Assembly: GCA_030587405.1 (NCBI GenBank)
Contig: JAUQZD010000049.1
Coordinates: forward strand, 59,710 to 123,709
Length of the DNA: 64,000 nt
Direction of reading: 5' to 3'
From: Candidatus Freyrarchaeum guaymasense
Lineage (GTDB): Archaea > Asgardarchaeota > Jordarchaeia > Jordarchaeales > Freyrarchaeaceae
The translations under genes were made by a program, and so were the position numbers. Each line of letters begins with the position of its first letter. Position 1 is the first letter of the stretch. The notes beneath the pieces are model-generated. The model searched no databases. It worked only from the letters and a program-made list of their open reading frames with translations, and was not told the origin of the DNA. Shown in pieces: positions 43,761 to 52,406 of this stretch.

Positions 43761-44744
43761 CTACTTTTCCATTTCAGAGATTAACTGTTCGATTCTCTTT
43801 CTCAGCTCTTCTTTCTCCTTTATCAAAGCAGCTTTCTTTTCCTGGTATTCTTCCTCTGTTAGAATACCACGCATTCTATCAAACGTCAAATCCGTAATGT
43901 CTCTATCTATCTCTGCTAATCGATTCTCTAACCTGTTAATCTCATCAGTTATCTCCTCGAGGGTTGTTAGAGGAGGAGACGAACTCTCTTGCGATGATGC
44001 TAATGGGGTTAAGGGAGGCGTCAACTGCTCTCCAAGTTGGGGTTCTCCAGTAGCTATGTTCTCTTCTACTTCTCCTTCTTCAGCTTCGACGGGTTCTGAT
44101 GCGGCCTCCTCTGGTTCTTCGTAATCGGCTTTTGTTAGGGAGCTTATTGCCTCGCTTAGCTGAGAAAAGAGTTTTTCGGATGGCTGCTCCTCTTCAATTT
44201 CTTCTGATGGAGCGCTAACACTCTCGAGGTTTTCAGGGGATTCAGATGGTTGCTGGCTGACAGCAGGGAACTGCAGCGTTGGCTTTGAAATGGTTGATTT
44301 AACTTCCATGACTAGGTTCACTAGGTCTTCTAAGAGGTCTATTACCTTAGTTATTCCTTTTGAAAGGGTAAGTTGCTGATCTAGGATTCTCTGAGTGGAT
44401 TTCTCGAGGGGCTCAACAAGTTCTCTGACCTTTTCTCTGATTACATCACTTAAGTGCTCTGAGTCTAATTCAGGCGAGTGAACTATGGAGGGTTGTAATG
44501 ATCTTTCACTCTGCACGGATTCTAGCTGCTGAACGCGATTAGAAAGGTCTTGAAGGATGGAGGAAAGCGCGTCTAGCCGGCTTGCTGATTCACGAGAGTA
44601 CGCTTCAAGCTCGCCTGCGACGGATGCCACATCGTCCTTGATTAACTTTATGCTTCTAAGGAGAGCTCGTACGAAAGGTTCTATGCTTTTCTGGATACTT
44701 TCACCTACAACCTTGGCTATTACATCCTTAGCCGCTTCTTCCAT
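43761..44744 (-). CDS. Coiled-coil protein with C-terminal SHOCT-like domain
   Basis: 327 residues. The N-terminal 150 residues are helical coiled coil (ESIQKSIEPFVRALL, LDALSSILQDLSNRVQQLES), residues 160-265 are an acidic Glu/Ser/Pro-rich linker, and the last 60 form a second coiled coil with GILTEEEYQEKKAALIKEK, the signature of a short C-terminal (SHOCT) oligomerisation motif. No enzyme domain is present. It heads the operon with the 91-residue and longin-like proteins and is divergent from another coiled-coil gene at 44945. A structural or scaffold role is likely. Confidence 0.65.
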   Translation of the reverse strand: MEEAAKDVIAKVVGESIQKSIEPFVRALLRSIKLIKDDVASVAGELEAYSRESASRLDALSSILQDLSNRVQQLESVQSERSLQPSIVHSPELDSEHLSDVIREKVRELVEPLEKSTQRILDQQLTLSKGITKVIDLLEDLVNLVMEVKSTISKPTLQFPAVSQQPSESPENLESVSAPSEEIEEEQPSEKLFSQLSEAISSLTKADYEEPEEAASEPVEAEEGEVEENIATGEPQLGEQLTPPLTPLASSQESSSPPLTTLEEITDEINRLENRLAEIDRDITDLTFDRMRGILTEEEYQEKKAALIKEKEELRKRIEQLISEMEK

Positions 44745-44944
44745 GAGCCCCCAACCATGACATGAGTGCTTCTAAATAAAGTTAAAGGTTGGAATACGCT
44801 TTAAAACTATCGAAAGAGGTTAAAAGTTAGAATTAAAGGAAGAAAAAAGAGATAATGATAATGAAAGTGATGAGGAAAATTTAAGAGAAAGCAATATGAG
44901 TAACAAGGTAAACCATATTCTAGGCGTGTTTTAAGGGGGGAATG

Positions 44945-45649
44945 ATGATAAGATCTCAGGAGGAGGGTGTGTTGGATGCCGTTGAAGCATTAGGAAGAGT
45001 CAGTCAGTCGCTGAGGGAGCTCAGTAAGGAGGTAGAGGATGCTAAGTTGATAGTTGAAAAAATGAGAGAGACTTTAGCATTTAAAGAGAAAGAAATCAAG
45101 GAGAGGGACGGGAAAATAATTAGCTTAGAGGAGATGGTTAAAAGTAAAGAGGAGGAGACTGAAAAGCTCAAGTTGGAAGCTGAGAGGCTTAGGAGACTAT
45201 TGGAGGAAAAAACAGGCGAGGTTGCAAGGCTAAAGGAGAAAATGGGGGAAATTATGGAAGATGTTAAGTCTAAAGATGAAGAGTTAACCATGCTTAGAGA
45301 GGAGAACGAGAGGGTTAAAGCGGAAATGGAGGCCATACAAGAGCAGCTCTTAAGGATCTCAAAAATGTATAGGGAGATCACGAAAGAGAGGGAGAGAGTG
45401 GAGGATGTTAGACAGCTTCTCTCTATTTACATTACATTACTTGAGGAGGTTTTTGCAGGGCAGCCACATGCAAAGGTCCTTTACATACTGCATGGGGCGA
45501 AAAGCAGCCTAAAGCGAAATGAGCTTACAAAGACGGCGGGATTCCAACCGGCAGTAATTCTCAAAAGCATACATGACTTGGCTAACGCTAAACTGGTAGA
45601 ATATGATATGGAGAAGGACGAGGTAAAACTCGTCAGGAGGATATATTAA
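44945..45649 (+). CDS. Coiled-coil protein with C-terminal winged helix
   Basis: 234 residues. Residues about 5-150 are unbroken heptad coiled coil rich in Glu and Lys (ELSKEVEDAKLIVEKMRETL and onwards). Residues about 165-234 (LYILHGAKSSLKRNELTKTA and ILKSIHDLANAKLVEYD) form a winged helix. The combination of a rod and a DNA-binding-type end mirrors the giant TrmB-like protein at 28722, in reverse order. The start is ATG 44945 behind a GGGGGG run (ATG 44942 is also possible). Divergent from the SHOCT-like gene. Confidence 0.65.
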   Translation: MIRSQEEGVLDAVEALGRVSQSLRELSKEVEDAKLIVEKMRETLAFKEKEIKERDGKIISLEEMVKSKEEETEKLKLEAERLRRLLEEKTGEVARLKEKMGEIMEDVKSKDEELTMLREENERVKAEMEAIQEQLLRISKMYREITKERERVEDVRQLLSIYITLLEEVFAGQPHAKVLYILHGAKSSLKRNELTKTAGFQPAVILKSIHDLANAKLVEYDMEKDEVKLVRRIY

Positions 45650-45707
45650 GAGAGAAAGAAAGAGGGGGCCTTAAGTTATTCACTTATCAAATATTGAAGC
45701 TGCGAGT

Positions 45708-46124
45708 TTAGTAGCTCATAGCCTGAAGCACTTGGCCTAGCTTTACAGCAGCCCTGCTAACGTCTACATAAGATCCTCCGGTATCGCCTTGGGGTGCAAC
45801 GTAGACCAATAGAATGCCACGGTATTGTGCCGTTGAAAGTATAATGTGTCCTAGGCCGCTAACATTGGTTGCTATGAGTCTTTCCTCCGTGGCCTGAAGG
45901 ACGGAATACTTGATTCCTTGAATGGATATCGAGGGTGCTTTTTCCCTCCAAGCAGAGAGCAATCCTGCGACGTCTCCTGTGACGTCCCAATTATCTGTTT
46001 GATATATCACTCGTCCATCGTTTGTTAAAACTGCTGCTGCAGTTATATTTTCATTTGACGAGAGAAGTTCATTTACAATTGCGACTATTTGGTCTACAGA
46101 CAAACTCAACGACCTCTCATCCAA
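45708..46124 (-). CDS. Roadblock/LC7-domain protein
   Basis: About 138 residues (or 133 if translation starts at an internal TTG near 46109 closer to GAGAGG). ENITAAAVLTNDGRVIYQTDNW near residue 25 and SGLGHIILSTAQYRGILLVYVAP near 90 (broken by turns) give the strand-helix pattern of roadblock/LC7 (MglB-like) domains, which dimerise and act on or scaffold small GTPases. No GTPase gene is in the window. Its placement beside longin-like and coiled-coil genes supports a shared regulatory or cytoskeletal system. Confidence 0.75.
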   Translation of the reverse strand: MDERSLSLSVDQIVAIVNELLSSNENITAAAVLTNDGRVIYQTDNWDVTGDVAGLLSAWREKAPSISIQGIKYSVLQATEERLIATNVSGLGHIILSTAQYRGILLVYVAPQGDTGGSYVDVSRAAVKLGQVLQAMSY

Positions 46125-46250
46125 GCTTTAACAAAAAGCGATCTCTTCAGAGATATATTTCTTAAAGATATTAAAAACTTTTGCAGAGAGGGAAAATCTA
46201 AAAAGGATAAGGTTAGGTATCATTCAACCGACTAAAAAGTTCAAGTATAA

Positions 46251-47999
46251 TTACCTTTTTTGTTGCTCATACATTTCAATAATCTCCTTGACTGTTGTGG
46301 CTTCCTCTGGACTCTTGTCATCTCGCCATCTTCCAGTAAACCTTGGAAACCTTACAGCTATGCCGCTATCTTCTTTAGCGTATCCAAGAGCGCATGTATG
46401 AACCTGACTTATCGTTAACTCGGCCCCTATTATCTCGACGACTTTAGCGGGGGTAAACCAGACGTCAGCATCGAGCTTCGAGTCAACTCGAGGGTGTCTG
46501 TGAGGGATTTTATATGGTTCCAACATTTTCGGAAGGTTTTCGAGTTCCTCGTCGCTGAACCCTGTACCAACCTTGCAGATGGTCTTGAAGGAGTCTTCTT
46601 CTTCGTCATAAACTGCGACAAGGAGGGCTCCATATGCTCCCGCCCGTTTCCCTCTACCCATATACGCCCCCACTATTACTACGTCTATGGTATCGGTCAT
46701 TTCAGTCTTGTACTCTCGCTTATACTTGATCCATTTGAACCCTCTGCTTCCTGCCTCGTATATCGAGTCTGGCTGGACTGATTTCGCCATTATTCCTTCA
46801 CATCCTTCTTCTATCGCTGTTTCGAAGAAGCGTTCTACCGACTCCACGTTGTCAACTAGTTCGGCTCTGACAAGTTTTATTCTGTCGTTTTCGGAGACGA
46901 TCTCTGCAAGCTTCTTCCTCCGTTCAGGATATGGCTTCCCCGTGTAGTCCTCGTCTTCTACTAGGAGTACGTCAAAGAGGTGTATTGCAGCAGGATACTT
47001 TTCCATCGCTTCCTCGATGCCATAAACACGTCTACGCCTCATAAGCTGCTGGAACGGTAGCAGCTCTCCAGTCTGGGGGTTTATGGCAACACATTCGCCC
47101 TCAACGATTGCCTTTTCCACTTTTAAGTGGTCTAACACCAGTTTAACTATGTCAGGGTACTGGTGGGTGATGTTTTCTAGCCGTCTTGAAAATATGTTGA
47201 CGGCTCCGTTGTCTTTGTGGATCTGCATTCTTTCCCCGTCAAGCTTGTACTCGGCTGAGAAGCAGCCACCCATGCGCTCTAGGAGCTCCTCGGGAGAGGA
47301 AACCCTTTGGGCGAGCATCATCCTAACCGGTCTCCCAACAGTCACCTTAAACTTTTGAAGGGCTTCCAGTCCTTTCGTTGCAGCAACCTTCGCTACGAGT
47401 CCAAGGTCGGATGTTATGTTATACGCCCTTTCAAGCACCGGCCTGTTTTCCCTAGAGCCAGTAAAGGCAACCGCTAACGCGTCAAGGATCGTGTAGTCGG
47501 CTATTCCGAGGCGTAACGCCCCCACAACCATCCTCATTATGTACTTCGCCTCTTTAGGTGTGCCGTTAAGAAGCAGCTTTGACAGATGTTTAAGCTTGGT
47601 TTCGACGGATCCTTCACCGGTCGCCCTTGCTATCTTATCTAGTGTTTCATATACTTCCTCTACGGTTAAAGGCTGCTGGAAGAGAGATGCTTGCTTCTTT
47701 TTCTTCACAAATGTCTCAGCCACTAGGCCTAAGTCGCCCGTCTCCTTAAGAAGTCCCTCTACTTCCTCGACGGGAACCCCTGCAACCATGGCTATGCTTC
47801 TCATCGCCAATTTCTCAGACATTCCAAGCTCTATCGGCACAAAGAGCGGGTAAAGACGACCCGTAGTTAGGTATACGACTTTGTCGATTATGTCTTTGGG
47901 TGTCTCAGAGAAGAGCTGAACTAGCAGGTCTATCATTTCCAGCCTTTTAGTTGTAGCCTCTATCTTCTCATAGAAATCCGCTATCTTAGAGAACATCAT
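46251..47999 (-). CDS. lig: ATP-dependent DNA ligase
   Basis: 582 residues, the usual size for archaeal ligase. The adenylated Lys is in motif I EYKLDGERMQIH near residue 250. Later motifs visible are FSRRLENIT, IVEGECVAIN, LFDVLLVE, CEGIMAKS and WIKYKREY. An N-terminal DNA-binding domain precedes and an OB-fold follows. It seals nicks in replication and repair in the cytoplasm. Starts at ATG 47999, with a second ATG next to it. It diverges from AMP phosphorylase; the roadblock gene lies downstream. Confidence 0.96.
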   Translation of the reverse strand: MMFSKIADFYEKIEATTKRLEMIDLLVQLFSETPKDIIDKVVYLTTGRLYPLFVPIELGMSEKLAMRSIAMVAGVPVEEVEGLLKETGDLGLVAETFVKKKKQASLFQQPLTVEEVYETLDKIARATGEGSVETKLKHLSKLLLNGTPKEAKYIMRMVVGALRLGIADYTILDALAVAFTGSRENRPVLERAYNITSDLGLVAKVAATKGLEALQKFKVTVGRPVRMMLAQRVSSPEELLERMGGCFSAEYKLDGERMQIHKDNGAVNIFSRRLENITHQYPDIVKLVLDHLKVEKAIVEGECVAINPQTGELLPFQQLMRRRRVYGIEEAMEKYPAAIHLFDVLLVEDEDYTGKPYPERRKKLAEIVSENDRIKLVRAELVDNVESVERFFETAIEEGCEGIMAKSVQPDSIYEAGSRGFKWIKYKREYKTEMTDTIDVVIVGAYMGRGKRAGAYGALLVAVYDEEEDSFKTICKVGTGFSDEELENLPKMLEPYKIPHRHPRVDSKLDADVWFTPAKVVEIIGAELTISQVHTCALGYAKEDSGIAVRFPRFTGRWRDDKSPEEATTVKEIIEMYEQQKR

Positions 48000-48179
48000 G
48001 TTGAGGAAGCCCCCTTTCCATCATGAAAATATTCTTCTTTCAACACCTAAAAAGTTTGGTAATATTTTTGGCGTCAAAAGGGAGAAGCGCCGACACCGAA
48101 TCCACTATGTTTTTCTGTTGTGAAGTGCTAGTTACCTAAAAAGGCTGGATGGCAACAAATGTTAAAGGGAGGAGCAAAG

Positions 48180-49682
48180 GTGGACTCTTTCGAAGTGCGT
48201 CTCTTCGACGTAGACTTTGACGAGTTAACAGTCATTTTGAACGTGAACGATGCTGCCGCTCTTAGGGTTAATGTGGGAGACAGGGTTAAAATTAGATTTG
48301 GCCAGAAGGAGGCGAATGCAAGAGTCTCGCTGTCAAGGACGTACGTTGGGAAAGGGGAAGTAGGGGTTTGTAGGGGGTTAAGGGATGTTCTTGGGTTGAC
48401 CGAGGGAGAGCGGATAGTACTTGAGCCAGTAATGTTCCCGCGTTCTTCAGAGTACATACATAAAAAGATGAGGGGAGAAGAGCTTTCAGCAGGTGAAATA
48501 CGTTCAATAATTAGGGATATTGCGAGAAGAGAGCTGAGCCGTGTCGAGGTCGCCGCATTCGTTCTAGCAGAACAATTTAAGGGAATGACTGACTCGGAAA
48601 TAGAAAGCTTAACCCTCGCTATGATCGAGAGTGGTGAAAGGATCGAGTTTAAGGAAAGGGCTTTTGACAAGCACTCCATAGGAGGAGTCCCGGGAAACAA
48701 GGTGAGCTTACTCATAGTTCCTATAGTGGCAGCGTCGGGGCTTCTGATACCTAAGACGAGCAGCAAGGCTATCACGAGTCCCAGCGGAACAGCCGACACT
48801 ATGGAGGTCTTAGCCCCCGTGAACTTCAAGGCGGAGGAGTTTAAGGAGATAGCCGAAAGGACCAGGGGGATAATAGCGTGGGGAGGAAGCTTAAACATAG
48901 TTCCCACCGACGACTTGATAATTAGAGTAGAGCATCCGTTGATGATAGACCCCGTCCCGCAGATGATAGCTAGCATTTTAGCGAAAAAAGTAGCCGTTGG
49001 AATAGATAACATGGTTCTAGATATACCCATAGGGGAAGGATGCAAGACGCGGGATGAGGAGGAGGCGAGAAACCTAGCTGTTAAGTTCATTAAGATAGCT
49101 AGGAAGCTAGGGATTAAAATGCAGTGTGGTATAACTTATGGTGGGCAACCGGTTGGGCACACCATCGGGCCGGCCTTGGAGGCGAAGGAAGCCCTAGAGG
49201 CTCTAGCAGGCAAAGGGCCTTTGAGCCTAGTCGAGAAGTCAACGGCTCTCGCAGGAATGATCCTTGAGATGGGAGAAGCCGCCATGGCTGGGCGAGGACA
49301 AGAGGTTGCAAGAGAAATACTTAGAAGTGGGAGGGCTCTCTCTAAAATGAGAGAGATAATAGAGGCTCAAGGAGGGGATTCAAGGGTTAAGCCAAGTGAC
49401 ATACCACTAGGCAGCCACGTTACAACGGTAAATGCTGAAAGCGACGGGTACGTGGTGAGGGTTGATAATGAAGCGATAAAGTTGGTTGCAAGGGCGGCGG
49501 GAGCCCCGGTTGATAAGGGAGCAGGGGTGATCTTAAGGTTTAAGAGGGGTTACAAGGTTTCTAGGGGGGATACGTTAATGGAAATTTACTCTGAAAGGGA
49601 GAGTAGGCTTTCTAAAGCAGCGGCCCTAGCTGCGGAGCTCGTCCCGGTTCAGATTGAAGGAATGCTTCTAGGAAAAATATAG
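48180..49682 (+). CDS. deoA: AMP phosphorylase
   Basis: 500 residues of the thymidine-phosphorylase superfamily in its archaeal form: an extra N-terminal domain of about 85 residues, then the core with KHSIGGVPGNKVSLL near 170, SKAITSPSGTADTMEVLAPV near 205 (broken by conserved turns), and VAVGIDNMVLDIP near 275. The enzyme phosphorolyses AMP to adenine and ribose 1,5-bisphosphate, the entry to the pathway ending in form III RuBisCO; the later enzymes are not in the window. The start is GTG 48180, five bases behind GGGAGGAG; ATG 48159 lies upstream of that site. Confidence 0.94.
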   Translation: MDSFEVRLFDVDFDELTVILNVNDAAALRVNVGDRVKIRFGQKEANARVSLSRTYVGKGEVGVCRGLRDVLGLTEGERIVLEPVMFPRSSEYIHKKMRGEELSAGEIRSIIRDIARRELSRVEVAAFVLAEQFKGMTDSEIESLTLAMIESGERIEFKERAFDKHSIGGVPGNKVSLLIVPIVAASGLLIPKTSSKAITSPSGTADTMEVLAPVNFKAEEFKEIAERTRGIIAWGGSLNIVPTDDLIIRVEHPLMIDPVPQMIASILAKKVAVGIDNMVLDIPIGEGCKTRDEEEARNLAVKFIKIARKLGIKMQCGITYGGQPVGHTIGPALEAKEALEALAGKGPLSLVEKSTALAGMILEMGEAAMAGRGQEVAREILRSGRALSKMREIIEAQGGDSRVKPSDIPLGSHVTTVNAESDGYVVRVDNEAIKLVARAAGAPVDKGAGVILRFKRGYKVSRGDTLMEIYSERESRLSKAAALAAELVPVQIEGMLLGKI

Positions 49683-49695
49683 GAAGGTGTGGTGT

Positions 49696-50451
49696 GTGAG
49701 TGAGATGGAGAAGAAGATAAAGCTTGTTTTCGGGGAGTTGAAGGAGTGGGTAAACAGGGAGAAGATTGTCTCACAGCCAGAACTCCTCTGCAAAATAAAA
49801 AGTGCATTAAAGAAGCACTTCTCGAAGGACGAGCTTGAGGAGTTTGCAAAAGAAAGAGGTGAACCTACAGCTTTCTTCATGAAGGCAGTAACGGGTCCAG
49901 TGCCCCTCTCAATACACGCGCCTCACCTGAGCGAGAGAGGAGTTTACAGGGGGGAAACGTTCTACTTTAGCCATACGGTCGACAGGGAAAGAGTAGACTT
50001 CGAAAAGCTCCTAGAAAAACTACGTACATTCAGGCTTGAAAGGTCCATCCAAATAGTGCAGGAAGTACTCGAAAAGGCAGGATACCTCGTCATGAGAGAG
50101 AATGAAACATTAAAGGCTATTAAAAACCAGCGGGAAATGACGATAGTGTTTTTTAAGTCGGTCGAGGACGCCCACAGGGAGGTCGATGACAGAATAGACG
50201 AGTTCAAGGGGAAGATACTCGTTGTCCCAACAGGATCAAGGCTTGAGCCATTCTACGAGTTTTACAGGAGGAAGGCCAATAAAATCCTTGAAAGCAATAT
50301 TGCGGTTTGGGTTGCACAGGTGGAGGAAGGAACGGTGAGCCCATTCATAGGAGTTTTCCCGGGAGAAAAGGATAAGGAGGTAATGGAGCAATTCGGAAAG
50401 CCCAGACTGGCGGCTATGATATCAAGCCTCTGGAAAACAGACGGCGAATGA
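49696..50451 (+). CDS. Uncharacterised archaeal protein
   Basis: 251 residues. The N-terminal half is helical (FGELKEWVNREKIV, LEEFAKERGEPTAF); the C-terminal half alternates strands and helices, with IVFFKSVEDAHREVDDRI and GKILVVPTGSRLEPFYEFY, reminiscent of a restriction-endonuclease-like or PIN-like alpha/beta fold, without a clear catalytic motif. It follows AMP phosphorylase by 13 bp and is probably co-transcribed. GTG 49696 is eight bases behind GGAAGG. Function unknown. Confidence 0.6.
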   Translation: MSEMEKKIKLVFGELKEWVNREKIVSQPELLCKIKSALKKHFSKDELEEFAKERGEPTAFFMKAVTGPVPLSIHAPHLSERGVYRGETFYFSHTVDRERVDFEKLLEKLRTFRLERSIQIVQEVLEKAGYLVMRENETLKAIKNQREMTIVFFKSVEDAHREVDDRIDEFKGKILVVPTGSRLEPFYEFYRRKANKILESNIAVWVAQVEEGTVSPFIGVFPGEKDKEVMEQFGKPRLAAMISSLWKTDGE

Positions 50452-50543
50452 AGGAAGGGCTCCTAAGGGACAAAGGTTAATTGGATTTCCTTTAACAAGA
50501 AGGAGATATGAGGAATAATAGAAACATTTTAATTTAATTAATA

Positions 50544-50557
50544 GTTAAATTTTTAAC
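50544..50557. promoter_or_regulatory. Perfect inverted repeat upstream of the Lrp gene
   Basis: GTTAAATTTTTAAC is a 6-2-6 palindrome in an AT-rich block 52 bases before the Lrp start. Lrp/AsnC proteins commonly bind their own promoters at such AT-rich palindromes, so this may be an autoregulatory site; that is inferred. Confidence 0.45.
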
Positions 50558-50608
50558 AAAAAAGGTGATAACTAGGTTGAATTTAGCTGGAAAAGAGGTG
50601 CCAAATTA

Positions 50609-51106
50609 ATGGAAATAGATACCCTTGACGTTGAAATTTTGAAGATCCTTCAGAAGGATTCAAGAATCCCGTTTACGCAAATAGCTAAAACCTTAAACGT
50701 ACCAGACACAACCATACATTTTCGCGTCCGCAAACTTGTTGAGAAGGGGATTATTCGTAAATTTACTGTGGCGGTTTCAGCCGAGAAGCTAGGGTATAAT
50801 GCTTTGGCGATGGTAAGGTTGATGGTGGGAGGACATATCGTTAAGGACTTAACCGTTAAGAGGACACGGGAGATCGCTGAAAACCTTATCAAGAACGACT
50901 ACATAAGGCTCATCGGGATAGGAGACGAGGGAAACGAGGTATATTTAATAGCTATTGCAAGGACTAATGAGGAGTTGGAGAGGATTATTTCTGGTTTCAG
51001 AAGAAGCCCTGACGTTCAAGAGGTTAACGTTTGGTATATGAATGAACTTCTTAAGGGAGAGGAGATAATAGGGTTAATACCTGAAATAGCCGAAGAAGAG
51101 AGGTGA
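50609..51106 (+). CDS. Lrp/AsnC-family transcription regulator
   Basis: 165 residues. The N-terminal helix-turn-helix covers residues 1-60 (DTLDVEILKILQKDSRIPFTQIAKTLN with turns, then IHFRVRKLVEKGIIRKFT). The C-terminal part (residues about 65-150) is an alpha/beta ACT-like RAM ligand and assembly domain. ATG 50609 is eight bases behind AAAGAGGTG. The stop overlaps an upstream GTG of the next gene, so it forms an operon with the KaiC-like ATPase. A palindrome lies in its promoter. Confidence 0.88.
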   Translation: MEIDTLDVEILKILQKDSRIPFTQIAKTLNVPDTTIHFRVRKLVEKGIIRKFTVAVSAEKLGYNALAMVRLMVGGHIVKDLTVKRTREIAENLIKNDYIRLIGIGDEGNEVYLIAIARTNEELERIISGFRRSPDVQEVNVWYMNELLKGEEIIGLIPEIAEEER

Positions 51107-51114
51107 GGGGGAAC

Positions 51115-51840
51115 ATGATTGAGAGGGTGAAGACGGGCATTCCAGGCCTTGATGAAATAACTAATGGTGGGTTCGTTAAAGGAACTAACGTCCTCGTTAC
51201 AGGGGCTGCCGGAACCGGGAAGACAATCTTTTGTATGCAGTTTCTTTACTATGGGGCAAGCGAGTACGATGAGCCGGGAGTGTTCGTAACACTTGAGGAG
51301 AGACCTAACGACTTAAGGCGTGAAGCTAGGCAGTTTGGCTGGGACATTGAGAAAATGGAGAGAGAGGGGAAGCTTATCATCATCGATGCAGCTTCGAGTA
51401 GAGCAGGACTTCCAACCTCTGAGCCGTACACTCTAAGGCGAGGGTTCGACATAAGCACTCTAGCCCAGGAAATTTATAAGGCAACCAAGGAGATAAACGC
51501 TGAGCGTGTGGTGATCGACTCTCTTTCAAGCCTCGGAATACGGTTTGAATCGTTAACCGCGATCAGAACAGCGATTTTTAAGATTGCTTCTCTGCTTAAT
51601 GACCTTAACACCACGAGCTTGCTAACGTCGGAGATAACGTCGAAGCACGAGTTTTCAAGATTTGGGGTGGAGGAGTTTATAGCCCAAGGAATAATCATCC
51701 TTTACCTAAACGAGGAGAGAGGGGAGCTTAAGAGGTCCCTAGTGGTTCGCAAATTAAGGTTTTCGAAGCACTCCTTGAAGGTCATGCCTTTCGAGATAGG
51801 CGATAACGGGATAATAATTCTTCCAAGTGGAGGCATATAA
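51115..51840 (+). CDS. KaiC-like RecA-fold ATPase, single domain
   Basis: 241 residues. Walker A is GAAGTGKTIFC near residue 30, Walker B RVVIDSLSSLG near 135, with GIPGLDEITNGGFVKGTNVLV leading in (broken by turns) and a EERPNDLRREA block. This is the archaeal KaiC/GvpD family of single RecA domains, often linked to signalling. ATG 51115 sits three bases behind GGTGAGGGGG. Pairing with the Lrp gene suggests the ATPase either modulates or is regulated by that protein; this is inferred from overlap only. Confidence 0.85.
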   Translation: MIERVKTGIPGLDEITNGGFVKGTNVLVTGAAGTGKTIFCMQFLYYGASEYDEPGVFVTLEERPNDLRREARQFGWDIEKMEREGKLIIIDAASSRAGLPTSEPYTLRRGFDISTLAQEIYKATKEINAERVVIDSLSSLGIRFESLTAIRTAIFKIASLLNDLNTTSLLTSEITSKHEFSRFGVEEFIAQGIIILYLNEERGELKRSLVVRKLRFSKHSLKVMPFEIGDNGIIILPSGGI

Positions 51841-51846
51841 AATAGC

Positions 51847-52374
51847 TTAACCCTGAAGCTCCATTACGGCCATTATGTCTTCATCAACGCTAAAGATCTT
51901 TCGAGGTCTTAACTTGAGGATGGATTGGATGAAGGGCTCGGCAACCTTCGCTAAAGACGACAACAAGGCTTGGCCGTGGGGACGACAGATCCTAGCAAGC
52001 TCTTCGAGAAAAACGTTAACGTTGACGTTTTGAAGGAGAGTTACAGCGAAGACCTTACTGCAGGAGGAGGGTTTTAAGGGGAGGCGATGCACGTCGGCTA
52101 GTACGAAGTCAAGGTCAGGATGCTTCCTTCTGGCTTCCAAGAGCATTTTCAGGGAGAAGTCGAACCCCACCCCTAATCCACCTAGGTTTCTTATCTTCTT
52201 AAGTAGATCCCCGGTTCCGCATCCTAGGTCTGCTACAACATCTTTCTTCCCTACCGGTAGCTCGGATAAGGCAGCCGCATGCTTTAGGCTTTGCTGGTAG
52301 CCGTAACGTTTATCGTACATCCAAGCTGTTTCATCGTAGAGTTCAGCTTTCCTCCTGATTTCGCCTCGACCCAT
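51847..52374 (-). CDS. Class I SAM-dependent methyltransferase
   Basis: 175 residues. Motif I is VVADLGCGTGDLLKK near residue 48, the post-motif acidic residue is in GVGFDFSLKML, and motif II-like DLDFVLADVHRLPLK follows. Such short Methyltransf_11-type proteins act on small molecules; the substrate is unknown. ATG 52374 is 32 bp from the divergent nucS start. Convergent with the KaiC-like gene (six bases between stops). Confidence 0.85.
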   Translation of the reverse strand: MGRGEIRRKAELYDETAWMYDKRYGYQQSLKHAAALSELPVGKKDVVADLGCGTGDLLKKIRNLGGLGVGFDFSLKMLLEARRKHPDLDFVLADVHRLPLKPSSCSKVFAVTLLQNVNVNVFLEELARICRPHGQALLSSLAKVAEPFIQSILKLRPRKIFSVDEDIMAVMELQG

Positions 52375-52406
52375 ACGTTACATTAAGAGGAGGCGAGGAT
52401 AAAAAG

